Shown here: positions 1 through 7,898 of the stretch, piece after piece
How the letters are laid out: each line of letters starts with the position of its first letter
How positions within the stretch are numbered: position 1 is the first letter of the stretch
NCBI RefSeq assembly: GCF_964059235.1
Contig: NZ_OZ060452.1
Span: forward strand, 1,596,744-1,660,743
DNA from: Candidatus Tisiphia endosymbiont of Nedyus quadrimaculatus
GTDB lineage: Bacteria; Pseudomonadota; Alphaproteobacteria; Rickettsiales; Rickettsiaceae
DNA: 64,000 bases
Reading direction: 5' to 3'
The notes under the pieces: model-generated
Told to the model about the DNA's origin: nothing
The model's input: the letters and a program-made list of their open reading frames with translations, nothing else
The model's database searches: none
Program-made: the position numbers and the translations under genes

Positions 1-551
1 ATATCAGGACAAGTTTCGTACGAATCATTAAGATGGGAAGAAGATGCTCCCTGATGTGAGTGAAATTGTTGACAATACGATTCTAATTGTTTATCAGCCC
101 AAACTGAAGCAGACACAGAAATTTCTGCATCCTTATTAGGATATTTTGTGGTAATGACTTTAATAGCCTCAAGCCATTTTTTAGCTTCCGAATCAACATC
201 TTTATGATCTCGTTGAGGCAGTAATTCTTTGCAAGAAGGATCACCTAACTTAGCTCCAATAGATACGTAAAGTTTGTCCTTATATTCACTCTTTTCTACT
301 CCTAAACCTTCGCGATAAAGATAAGCAAGTCCAGCAGCAGATTCTGCTTTTCCAAAAAGTAAGGATTCAGACCAACATGTAGCAACGGCCTTATATCCAC
401 TAATCACTTGAGGTACTAAACCAAGATGTTCTTTTACACCCTCTACCTTATCAAATTGTTCAGAAGCATATTCATATAAATTATTACTAGTACGTAATAC
501 AGTCTTTTTTGAGTCTATATAATTTTTTGATAAGTCTGTTGATTTTGCCAT
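1..551 (-). CDS. Sel1-like repeat protein, partial (3' end outside window)
   Basis: An open frame reads leftward from an ATG at 551 and leaves the window without a stop, giving about 183 residues beginning MAKSTDLSKN. Around residues 75-110 there is a pattern (AxxAAGLAYLYREGLGVEKSEYKD, then a Gly-Asp-Pro turn) that fits one Sel1-type TPR-like helical repeat; Sel1 repeats mediate protein-protein contacts. No signal peptide or membrane segment is visible. It lies 21 bp downstream of the coiled-coil gene on the same strand, so the two are probably co-transcribed. Exact function is unknown. A role in host interaction is inference from the repeat type and the non-core setting. Confidence 0.6.
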   Translation of the reverse strand, partial: MAKSTDLSKNYIDSKKTVLRTSNNLYEYASEQFDKVEGVKEHLGLVPQVISGYKAVATCWSESLLFGKAESAAGLAYLYREGLGVEKSEYKDKLYVSIGAKLGDPSCKELLPQRDHKDVDSEAKKWLEAIKVITTKYPNKDAEISVSASVWADKQLESYCQQFHSHQGASSSHLNDSYETCPD

Positions 552-572
552 AATTTACCTATTATTTAATGA

Positions 573-1967
573 TTACCTTTGTTTGTTATCCTTGTGTAGA
601 GTAGTAAATTTGGGATTAGGAGTTGGCACAGGTTTTGGAGGAACAGAATTTGCCTCAGATAATCCCTTAATAATATGCTGATCTAAGTGTTTTTCTGATA
701 GTTGATTCATTACTGTCACTTGGTCATCATATCCTAATTTGTGTATCATTTTATTCCCAAGCTTACGTGATTCGTCTTTAAGAGTTTTATTAAGATTGGT
801 TGGTGGCGTTTTATCTTGTTCTTGGTCAATAGTTTTAGAATCTTGTGGTGTTTTATCATTTGCTATTTCAGTTAGCTTAGAGGGAGAAGATGGTAGGTTA
901 GTTCCTGCTATTTCAGGTTCTAAATTTTCTGCATTTTTAGTTTTATCGGTAAATTCACTACGAAGTAATGTATCATTAACCACTCCATCATTAACAATAG
1001 CATCTTCTTGATTTTTAAGCAAAGTAGTAAATTTATTTAACTTCTTATATTTATCAGGATCTGTTTGTTGAAATTGCTTAGATAACTTATCAATATCGTC
1101 TAGTACCTTCTCAACATCTTTGTGGTTCTCTATCTTCTGAATCTTAGCATCCACCTCATCTTTCTGCTTTTGAGCTTGTTCCACAACAGGGGCAAAATTC
1201 GTAATTTTCTTATCCTGATCTTTTATTTTTTGCGTTACTTCTTCAAACACACTTGGTGAATGGATTTCTTTCGATTTTTGTTTTTCTTTTTCAGCTTCTT
1301 TTTCTAACCTTACCTTCTCTGCTTTTAATTTTTCATTGTGCTTCATTACTCCATCGTAATGTTCATGTGTTTTATCACGATGTTCAAGTAAATTTTTATA
1401 TTCTGTATTTTGTTTTTTAATCTGATCTTCGCTCTTTACCAGTTGTTGCAGTTCACTTTCTACATCTTTGCCATCTTTAAGATCTTTAACCACATCGTGC
1501 AACTGATTTGTCCAGTTTTTCCTTGCGGTTAAATGTGTATCAGCATTTTTGTTAAACTCTGTATGTTGTTCTTTTAATTTTATGCTTTCTTGGTGAAATT
1601 GTGCTGACTGTTTAGCTTCTAGCCTTTCAGCTTCCATTTCTAAAAACTCTATTTGTTCTTGCAACTTAGTTTTGGCGTCTCTATCTTCCGCTTCTTGCCT
1701 GTAAGTAATATTTTGTTCAGCACGCTGCTCTTCTTTGGCAACAGCAGCTTGTAAAGCTTCTAAACTTTTTAGTATTTTTGCTGGAAGATCACTAGCTAAC
1801 AAACTGCTTATAGCACTATTAAGTCTTGCTAATTCAGCCGCGTTAGTAGTATGCAGCTGGGATTTGATATTATTAATAATATTCTCAAGTTGAGATGAAC
1901 CTGCCACCTCTTCTTTTATTCCCTTATCCCCATCATCAAAATCATCAGCCATTTTATATTTTGCCAT
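573..1967 (-). CDS. Hypothetical long coiled-coil protein
   Basis: A 464-residue protein with no recognised enzyme domain. Residues about 70-320 are almost entirely charged heptad-like sequence (Glu, Lys, Gln, Asp rich, few Pro or Gly), as expected for a long coiled coil. The first 30 residues are acidic (DDFDDGDKG) and the last 120 are rich in Thr, Pro, Asn and Lys, probably disordered, ending in a Pro-rich stretch before a basic tail. There is no signal peptide or transmembrane segment. The start begins MAKYKM, similar to MAKSTD of the next gene. It probably forms an operon with the Sel1-like gene 21 bp downstream. Structural or secreted-effector roles are possible but unproven. Confidence 0.65.
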   Translation of the reverse strand: MAKYKMADDFDDGDKGIKEEVAGSSQLENIINNIKSQLHTTNAAELARLNSAISSLLASDLPAKILKSLEALQAAVAKEEQRAEQNITYRQEAEDRDAKTKLQEQIEFLEMEAERLEAKQSAQFHQESIKLKEQHTEFNKNADTHLTARKNWTNQLHDVVKDLKDGKDVESELQQLVKSEDQIKKQNTEYKNLLEHRDKTHEHYDGVMKHNEKLKAEKVRLEKEAEKEKQKSKEIHSPSVFEEVTQKIKDQDKKITNFAPVVEQAQKQKDEVDAKIQKIENHKDVEKVLDDIDKLSKQFQQTDPDKYKKLNKFTTLLKNQEDAIVNDGVVNDTLLRSEFTDKTKNAENLEPEIAGTNLPSSPSKLTEIANDKTPQDSKTIDQEQDKTPPTNLNKTLKDESRKLGNKMIHKLGYDDQVTVMNQLSEKHLDQHIIKGLSEANSVPPKPVPTPNPKFTTLHKDNKQR

Positions 1968-2108
1968 GCTATTAGGTTGATTTACGTTGCTATAATTTTA
2001 ATTAGAATCAATTCTAAAATAATAGTCAAGTATTTTTTAATTATAAATATTATTATTTTTTAACTATTTTCTCTGCAAAGATTATTTTTAATAATTTATT
2101 AGGATGCG

Positions 2109-2309
2109 ATGCAGTTTTGAAGTCAACATCTCTTTGATCTTAAGCCTATATTTTTACCAAATATTTCTTTTTCCCCATTCTAATTTATTTATAGAAATGT
2201 GATATTGTTACAACCAAGATTTATTATTTCAATTTTCTGTGTTATTTTTTCTTGCTATCGTTCAACCAAATCATCAATATTTATAAACACTAAATATAAG
2301 GTTAATATA
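2109..2309 (+). promoter_or_regulatory. Leader region shared by the two proP-like genes, copy 1
   Basis: About 200 bp directly before the first ProP-like gene is nearly identical by eye to 62341-62542, the region before the second paralogue, although the proteins themselves differ much more. It ends in an AAGG-type ribosome site 8 bp before the ATG at 2310. It must hold the promoter and leader; I cannot fix the -35 and -10 boxes with confidence. Confidence 0.5.
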
Positions 2310-3656
2310 ATGATAGGATATCAGCAGGAACAAAGAAGCCTAACGAAAGAACAAAAAGAAGCAGTAGGGTTATTATCGATTGGGACTTTTTTGGAATATT
2401 TTGATCTGATGCTTTTCGTTCACATGGGTGTAATAATCAATGAGTTGTTTTTTCCAAAAACTGATCCTTTCACTGCCTCTCTTCTTACAGCTTTATCGTT
2501 TTGCTCTCTTTACGTTTTACGACCTTTTGGTGCAATGATTTTTGGTTATATAGGAGATAATTTAGGTCGTAAAAAAACAATAGTGATCACAACAACTATG
2601 ATGTCCTTTTCCTGTATTGTAATGGCTACTCTGCCAACTTATAACCAAATCGGTATTACGGCTTCTTGTATTATGGTAATTTGTCGTATAGTTCAAGGTC
2701 TTTCTTCACTTGGAGAAGTAACAGGGGCAGAACTATATGTTACTGAAATGGTAAAACCACCGATGCAATATGTAGCTGTAGGAATAGTTTCAGTGTGTAC
2801 TCTTACTGGAGGTTTATTTGCTCTAGGTTTTGCTTGGTTTTGTACAGCATTTTTTTTGGATTGGCGTATTGCTTTTTGGATTGGTGCAATAATTGCGTTA
2901 GTAGGGGCATCTGCAAGAACACGTCTTAGGGAAGCACCGGATTTTGCAGATGCCAAACGGAGAATTCAAAATGCTATAAAAGTAATGGTTCAAGATCCAA
3001 AAATATTAGAACATAGCCCTGCTTATAAAGAAAAAGTTAGTTATAAAACTTCTTTGTCGTATTTATGTATTTTATCTATGTGGCCAGCCCTATTTTTCTT
3101 AATTTACATATATTGCGGCAATATATTTAAAGCTAAATTTGGTTATACAGGAGAGCAGGTAATACAAAATAATTTTTTTGTAGCGTTATTTAATTGGGTA
3201 GTTGTTGTATCTTTAATTCTATTAACTATGAAAGTACACCCTCTTAAAATTTTAAAAGTTAGAGTAATTATATTTTTGATATCTATCCCAATATGTCTTT
3301 ATTTTTTATCAAATGTTAGTACCCCACAAGAACTATTTTTATTACAATTACTTTTTATTAGTACCAGTGTATGCTTAGACCCAGCAGCTTCAGTACTGTA
3401 TAAACATTTTCCTATTTTTAAACGATTTACTTACTCAAGTTTCCTCCATGCAATATCAAAAATATTGGTATATGTGACAACATCTTTGGGTATGGTATAT
3501 GTAACAAAAGCTTTTGAGTATTATGGTATTTTGATGATTATGTTACCTCTAGGATTACTTTTTTATTATAGTATTTGTTATTTTGAGAAACTAGAGAAAG
3601 TAAATGGTCATTACTCCAAAAAGGAGTTATTTGGCTCTGTCCAAAAAACTGTGTAA
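2310..3656 (+). CDS. proP: MFS transporter, ProP-like (metabolite:H+ symporter family)
   Basis: Twelve-helix major facilitator of the metabolite:H+ symporter (ProP/ShiA) type, 448 residues, in the inner membrane. The family moves proline, betaine or dicarboxylates with protons; the actual substrate here is unknown. The signature loop GDNLGRKKT between helices 2 and 3 is present, and helix 1 carries SIGTFLEYFDLMLF. I start at the ATG at 2310 because it has an AAGG site and matches the start of the paralogue at 62543; a start at 2199 would translate the conserved leader. The last seven residues (GSVQKTV) and the stop are read from the terminal repeat of the IS256 element at 3633, so the native tail is lost. 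The paralogue ends soon after the matching point, so function may survive. Confidence 0.8.
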   Translation: MIGYQQEQRSLTKEQKEAVGLLSIGTFLEYFDLMLFVHMGVIINELFFPKTDPFTASLLTALSFCSLYVLRPFGAMIFGYIGDNLGRKKTIVITTTMMSFSCIVMATLPTYNQIGITASCIMVICRIVQGLSSLGEVTGAELYVTEMVKPPMQYVAVGIVSVCTLTGGLFALGFAWFCTAFFLDWRIAFWIGAIIALVGASARTRLREAPDFADAKRRIQNAIKVMVQDPKILEHSPAYKEKVSYKTSLSYLCILSMWPALFFLIYIYCGNIFKAKFGYTGEQVIQNNFFVALFNWVVVVSLILLTMKVHPLKILKVRVIIFLISIPICLYFLSNVSTPQELFLLQLLFISTSVCLDPAASVLYKHFPIFKRFTYSSFLHAISKILVYVTTSLGMVYVTKAFEYYGILMIMLPLGLLFYYSICYFEKLEKVNGHYSKKELFGSVQKTV

Positions 3657-4969
3657 ATTTCGAAATAGGTTATATATAAAAGTATAACAAAAAAGGAAAT
3701 TACATGAATAAAAAAACTAATGAATCAATAAAGCAAGCAGTAGATTTATTAATAGATAATGATACAGATGTAAGTACAATACTGAAAGAAGGAGGTTTAT
3801 TAAAAGAATTGACCAAACGTTTAATAGAGAAGGCACTGCAGTCAGAAATGAATAATCATCTAGGCTATGATAAATACAGTTGTGCAGATAATGATAATGC
3901 TCGTAATGGTATAACTAGCAAAAAACTGATCTCCGAACATGGAGCTGTAGAAATAGAAGTACCAAGGGATAGGCATAATACCTTTGAACCCGCAATACTA
4001 CCAAAACGCCAGAAACGTTTTGATGGTTTTGACGATAAAGTACTATCATTATATGCTAAAGGCATGAGTATATCTGATATTAAGATTCAGTTACAGGAGT
4101 TATACAGTGTTGAAATAAGTGAAGGCTTAATCAGCCAAATTACTGATGATGTAATGGATGAGGTTAAAGCTTGGCAGAGTCGACCATTAGAAGAGATATA
4201 TCCGATAGTATTTTTTGATTGTTTAGTAGTAAAAGTCAGGCAAGATAAAAGGATAATCAATAAGGCAGTATATGTTGCATTAGGAATTGATTTATCTGGT
4301 AAAAAAGATATATTGGGATTATGGATCAGTGAAAATGAAGGGGCAAAATTTTGGCTCGGTAATTTTACCGAAATGAAAAATAGAGGGCTAAAAGATATAC
4401 TGATTGCCTGTAGCGATAATCTTACTGGTATGTCTGAGGCAATAGAAGCAGTTTATCCAAAAACAGAACATCAATTGTGTATTGTACATCAGATTAGAAA
4501 TAGTTTAAAATATGTGTCGTATAAAGATAGGAAGCAACTGTCTAGCGATTTAAAGCCGATATATACTGCAGTAACGGAAGAACAAGCCCATTTAGCTTTA
4601 GTATCTTTTGAAGAAAAATGGAATAAACAATATCCACAAATTGCCAAATCATGGTATAATAATTGGGACAATCTAATGATTTTTCTAGGGTATCCTGAGT
4701 CAATTAGAAAGGTAATTTATACAACTAATTCAGTTGAATCTGTCAATAGTCAATTGCGTAAAGTAACAAATAATAAGCGGGTTTTTCCTAATGATAATGC
4801 TGTTTTTAAAAGTTTATATTTGACAATTGACTATATGACCAAAAAATGGACTATGCCCATTCCAAACTGGAATGAAGCTATGGCTCATTTGATGATTAAA
4901 TTTGAGGATAGGCTTAACAAAATTTAATGACCTATTTTTTCGAATTTACACAGTTTTTTGGACAGAGCC
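3633..4969 (+). mobile_element. IS256-family insertion sequence, copy 1
   Basis: A complete 1337-bp element with near-perfect terminal inverted repeats of about 38 bp starting GGCTCTGTCCAAAAAACTG. It is one of three copies here (also 22175-23511 and 59163-60499). The 8 bp on its left (AGTTATTT) and right (CCTTATCC) differ, so no target duplication is present. The right flank is the tail of an IS982-type MITE whose remaining part abuts copy 3. Its left end lies inside the proP-like gene. Confidence 0.93.
3704..4927 (+). CDS. IS256-family transposase
   Basis: A 407-residue DDE transposase of the IS256/Mutator type with a MULE-like catalytic core. Likely catalytic residues are the first Asp in VFFDCLVVK (about residue 172), the second in ACSDNLTG (about 237) and the Glu in TTNSVESVNSQ (about 345). 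It is full length with no frame disruption. It differs from the other two copies by Ile instead of Val near the C-terminus (about residue 398). The start at 3704 follows AAAGGAAAT. The element is probably active or very recently active, since the copies hardly differ. Confidence 0.95.
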   Translation: MNKKTNESIKQAVDLLIDNDTDVSTILKEGGLLKELTKRLIEKALQSEMNNHLGYDKYSCADNDNARNGITSKKLISEHGAVEIEVPRDRHNTFEPAILPKRQKRFDGFDDKVLSLYAKGMSISDIKIQLQELYSVEISEGLISQITDDVMDEVKAWQSRPLEEIYPIVFFDCLVVKVRQDKRIINKAVYVALGIDLSGKKDILGLWISENEGAKFWLGNFTEMKNRGLKDILIACSDNLTGMSEAIEAVYPKTEHQLCIVHQIRNSLKYVSYKDRKQLSSDLKPIYTAVTEEQAHLALVSFEEKWNKQYPQIAKSWYNNWDNLMIFLGYPESIRKVIYTTNSVESVNSQLRKVTNNKRVFPNDNAVFKSLYLTIDYMTKKWTMPIPNWNEAMAHLMIKFEDRLNKI

Positions 4970-4988
4970 CCTTATCCCGAATTAACGT
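4970..4988. repeat. Terminal 19 bp of an IS982-type MITE
   Basis: CCTTATCCCGAATTAACGT is the outer end of the MITE seen complete at 38493-38650. The other 148 bp of such a copy abut the left side of IS256 copy 3 (59015-59162). Confidence 0.7.
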
Positions 4989-5097
4989 TAAACATAAACC
5001 AGCAAAAGTTGCTCTTGTTGCTGTTATGTGCAAATTACTAGCTTTTATGCACTCTATTGTAAAAAATAATTCTTCCTGGAATGAAAATTTATGTTAA
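4989..5097 (+). pseudogene. IS110/IS1111-type transposase, C-terminal scrap
   Basis: A short open stretch ending at a TAA at 5095-5097 encodes KHKPAKVALVAVMCKLLA followed by FMHSIVKNN. This is the typical end of the IS110-family transposase, where the KPAKVAL..VMRKLL motif is well conserved. Everything upstream is missing, cut off by the MITE end at 4988. It is a non-functional remnant. Confidence 0.6.
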
Positions 5098-5109
5098 GTT
5101 ACTATTTTT

Positions 5110-5505
5110 TTATTGACTTCCATTACGGATGCTAACGTTATTCAGATCGTTTCTCTGCACTTGCTTCCAAATAGCTGAAGGGTTTTTTTTATAACTATAG
5201 CCTAACTTCTTTAATATTCTTCCAACTTGAGTGCCTGTAATCCCAAATCTTTTACCAAGATATTTTAGCGTAATATTTGAATTATTTTTAACAAAATCTT
5301 CTAATTGTTGCTTGTCAACTTTACTTTTAAATCCTAATCTCGCTTTTGCTAATATTGTTCCTTCTTTTTTCTTCCTTACCTTCCAACGACTAATTGTATT
5401 CTTGTGTATATCAAATATCTTAGCAGCAGATATTTGACTATTACCTTTTTCTATATAATTTATTACTTTTTCTCTTAAATCTTGACTATATGGGCTTGTT
5501 GACAT
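5110..5505 (-). pseudogene. IS630-family transposase, N-terminal part
   Basis: A 131-residue frame starting MSTSPYSQDLREKVI with a helix-turn-helix (SAAKIFDIHKNTISRWK, about residues 28-44) and a second HTH-like segment (KYLGKRFGITGTQVGRILK). This matches the N-terminal DNA-binding half of IS630-family transposases. The catalytic DDE half is absent: after about residue 115 the sequence runs into unrelated residues and stops. It appears to have landed in a TA inside an IS982 copy whose end is at 5557-5748. It is probably dead, though some IS630 elements split the transposase into two frames. Confidence 0.6.
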
Positions 5506-5556
5506 TTTTTCTCTTATTTATATCATATAAACTCACCTAATTCAATGTGTTTCACT

Positions 5557-5748
5557 ATAATAACTTTCTCTGTTCATACTCCAAATAAATTTTACAAAAA
5601 TCATCTATAAAACTATATAATTCTGTGATATCTTTTTTCATGCCTGTAGTTTGTTTTTTTGTTTAAAAATATAAATACTGCAGGCACTCCTTTTTGACAA
5701 TCCTTTTATCTATTACTATTTCATCTATATCTTATCCCGAACTGACGT
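5557..5748 (-). mobile_element. IS982-family remnant (5' end)
   Basis: From 5557 the sequence is essentially identical to the upstream end of the intact IS982 element (about 61948-62139). It includes the first codons of the transposase (MKKDITELYSF) and the terminal repeat CTTATCCCGAACTGACGT ending at 5748. The rest of this copy was displaced by the IS630 scrap. Confidence 0.75.
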
Positions 5749-5828
5749 AAATTAACTAATTTTTTTATGTGGTTAGGGGGGGCAATAGTTTATTACAATA
5801 GGGGGTCAATAGCTGATTACAATTTACA

Positions 5829-6366
5829 AAAAGGTTTTTGAGATGCTGGCTGAAGATGCTGATAACGAGTATGCCATGATTGATTCAACCATTGTTAGGA
5901 GTCATCAACATAGTGCTGGTGCTAAAAAAAAGAGTTAGATGATGACCAAGCAATTGGACGAGGTAAAGGGGGGCTGAGTACTAAAATCCATGCCACATGT
6001 GACGCTCTAGGGAATCCAACGGGATTCCATCTTACCCCGGGTCAAGCTCATGATTTGCAAGGATCTGATGTTTTGATGAATGAATTGACGAAAGCGGATG
6101 CTGTACTTGCTGATAAGGCTTATGATGCCGATGCACGTATGCGAGATAAGCTGAAAGATAAGGGATGTATAGCTGTGATTCCCCCAAAGAAGAATCGTGT
6201 GAATCCAGCTAAGTATGATAAGGACCTCTATAAAGCTAGGCATTTGATTGAGAACTTTTTTGCAAAATTGAAGCAATATAGAGCTATTGCAACACGATAT
6301 GACAAAACATCTCAGAACTTTTTGGGAGCTGTTTATATGGCTTCCATGGTAATTTGGCTCAATTGA
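5829..6366 (+). pseudogene. IS5-family (IS427-type) transposase, truncated and frameshifted
   Basis: The frame reads EMLAEDADNEYAMIDST, then IVRSHQHSAGAKKK, stops at a frameshift near 5930-5942, and resumes as DDDQAIGRGKGGLSTKIHA through to a TGA after MASMVIWLN. The second Asp region (DAVLADKAYDAD) and the Glu region (RHLIENFFAKLKQYRA) of the IS5 DDE domain are visible. The N-terminal third is missing. Just upstream, 5777-5826 holds two near-copies of a 24-bp G-rich unit (GGGG.CAATAG..TATTACAAT), perhaps remnants of the element end. It is non-functional. Confidence 0.75.
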
Positions 6367-6420
6367 TGACACACCCTAATCCCATAGTTCTGACCTATAT
6401 GGAAATAAGTACGGTATTCT

Positions 6421-6546
6421 CTAAGGTATTCTAAGACCATCAGCTTGCCTCAAAATATCCACCATCTTTGAGAATGTTCCCTTCTTTACTCCTGTTAATC
6501 GACGAAATTTTTCATCCTCTAACTCTTTAATCTGATCGAATTTCAT
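6421..6546 (-). pseudogene. Transposase N-terminal scrap (HTH segment)
   Basis: A 41-residue frame beginning MKFDQIKELEDEKFRRLTG and continuing VKKGTFSKMVDILRQADG. This looks like the N-terminal helix-turn-helix of another IS5-type transposase family common in rickettsial genomes; the family assignment is from memory of the motif. The catalytic part is absent, cut by the IS5 relic at 6366. It is dead. Confidence 0.45.
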
Positions 6547-6591
6547 TATTACTTCAAATCAGATATTTATAACACCATTCTACATCATTGT

Positions 6592-7272
6592 CTAGTTTCG
6601 AAAGAAGTCTACTGAATTACAAGATTCCATTAACATTTGAACGTCACTAGAGTGATCAGAAAAGTTTTTTGACCATATTTTTGTCTCCCACTCATCTTTA
6701 AGTATACTATAGTATACTGTATCTCGGCGTCTCTCATCTGGCATGAGAGTGTGACTTCGTAATACGCCTTCTTCCGTTGCACCAATTTTAATAAGTGCAC
6801 CGCTAGCCCTTACATTGAGCACATCTGTTTTAAATTCCACTCTTTCCATATTCAAGTAATTAAATGCAAAATTTAACAAAAGAAACTTTGCATTTTTATT
6901 AATACCACTGCCTTGGAACGATGTTTCTACCCAACTCCAACCTATTTCTATCCTGCTGTCTTTTGGAGAATAATTCCCAAAAGCTGTTGATCCAACAATC
7001 TCACCTGTTTTTTGATCTTCAATAGCAAAATGATATCGCAAGCCCAGCTTTCTTTGTTGTACAGCGTCATCAATGTAGTCGTTCATATCTTGTAATTGGT
7101 GCATTTTGATAGCAAAATATTTCCAAACCGCGTAATCAGAAATGAATCGAGCAAAAGCCGCCATATCCTCTGTTTTTAATGGCCTTAATCTTGCTAACTC
7201 ATTGTTGCAGATAATATCATACTCAAAAAAGCTACCGTTATTCTTAGCTAAGGCTAACTTAAAATTTTCCAT
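6592..7272 (-). CDS. GNAT-family N-acetyltransferase (RimJ/RimL-like)
   Basis: A 226-residue cytosolic acetyltransferase. The GNAT core runs from about residue 27 (LARLRPLKTEDMAAF) to 180. The acetyl-CoA-binding strand and loop are SWVETSFQGSGINKNAKF (about 110-130), and the conserved RVEFKTDVLNVRASGALIKIGATEEG segment typical of the RimJ/RimL group follows. This group acetylates the N-termini of ribosomal proteins or small molecules; the substrate here is not predictable. The last 35 residues lie outside the family core. The gene stands alone, with an IS scrap downstream and a 51-bp perfect palindrome 25 bp upstream of its start. Confidence 0.75.
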   Translation of the reverse strand: MENFKLALAKNNGSFFEYDIICNNELARLRPLKTEDMAAFARFISDYAVWKYFAIKMHQLQDMNDYIDDAVQQRKLGLRYHFAIEDQKTGEIVGSTAFGNYSPKDSRIEIGWSWVETSFQGSGINKNAKFLLLNFAFNYLNMERVEFKTDVLNVRASGALIKIGATEEGVLRSHTLMPDERRRDTVYYSILKDEWETKIWSKNFSDHSSDVQMLMESCNSVDFFRN

Positions 7273-7297
7273 ATTTTTCTCAATATTTATGCTAATG

Positions 7298-7348
7298 TAA
7301 CCTCAGTTCGATATAAGAATTATTAATTCTTATATCGAACTGAGGTTA
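7298..7348. repeat. 51-bp perfect palindrome (hairpin family E)
   Basis: TAACCTCAGTTCGATATAAG followed by its exact mirror around a single base, 25 bp in each arm. The same hairpin occurs at 32917-32961 and 40136-40187. It could act as a bidirectional terminator. Sequence identity between loci shows it is a dispersed repeat rather than a locally evolved terminator. Confidence 0.8.
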
Positions 7349-7575
7349 CTTACAATCTAAATATTTTAATGATTAATTATTATGTGCAGTATCATATAAA
7401 CATAATGTCACGTATACAATTTTTGGCTCTTAGGATTCTTTGTATTATATTGTTTTTTGCACTAAAACAGCAGTCATTTTTACGGCTACTCCAACGTAAC
7501 ATACAAAATATATACTAATTTCATATAAAAAATAATATAATCAAAATTTTGTTATCTCCAAAAACTAGGCGGGTT

Positions 7576-7839
7576 ATGAAGTCAATAAATGCTAATCTTC
7601 AAGAAATACATATATGGAGTATTGATTTAAATAATTATATTTATCAAGAAGAGAATTTATATAACATTCTAACTGATGATGAGCATCAGCGTGCCGATAC
7701 CTTTACTCACAAAGAAAACAAATCGTTTTTTGTTGTCACGAGGGGAATAGTAGGTAAAAACACCAACGTAAGTCCATTACTTACGTTGGTGTTTTTAATC
7801 CACGCAACAATGCCTCCCCATAATGAAAAAGAGTATTAG
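7576..7839 (+). pseudogene. Truncated 4'-phosphopantetheinyl transferase-like gene
   Basis: The first 60 or so residues from the ATG at 7576 (MKSINANLQEIHIWSIDLNN, then ILTDDEHQRADTFTHKEN and SFFVVTRGIVG) resemble the N-terminal half of Sfp/AcpT-type phosphopantetheinyl transferases: the IHIW strand, the LxxDExxRA helix and the F..xRG motif. The frame then runs into a strong terminator hairpin (7755-7797) and ends at an unrelated tail. The catalytic Mg-binding domain is missing, so this is a relic. Assignment rests on short motifs. Confidence 0.5.
7755..7797. terminator. Strong rho-independent terminator hairpin
   Basis: A perfect 19-bp stem (TAAAAACACCAACGTAAGT and its complement) with loop CCATT and flanking A and T runs on both sides, so it can stop transcription in either direction. 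It sits 102 bp before ctaA and interrupts the PPTase relic. Confidence 0.8.
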
Positions 7840-7898
7840 TGGACGATAAAAATCTGTTATATTATGCTATATTATAGATATTAAAGGTAGCGGGTCTA

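Noticed and set aside
739..1011. Open frame opposite the coiled-coil gene
   Set aside because: It is antisense to a longer, compositionally typical gene and contains low-complexity Ser/Val/Leu.
2199..2309. 37-residue N-terminal extension of the first ProP-like transporter
   Set aside because: The paralogue starts at the position equal to 2310, a ribosome site is present there, and the extension would translate the shared leader.
6007..6372. 121-residue frame opposite the IS5 transposase relic
   Set aside because: Antisense shadow of a recognised transposase fragment.
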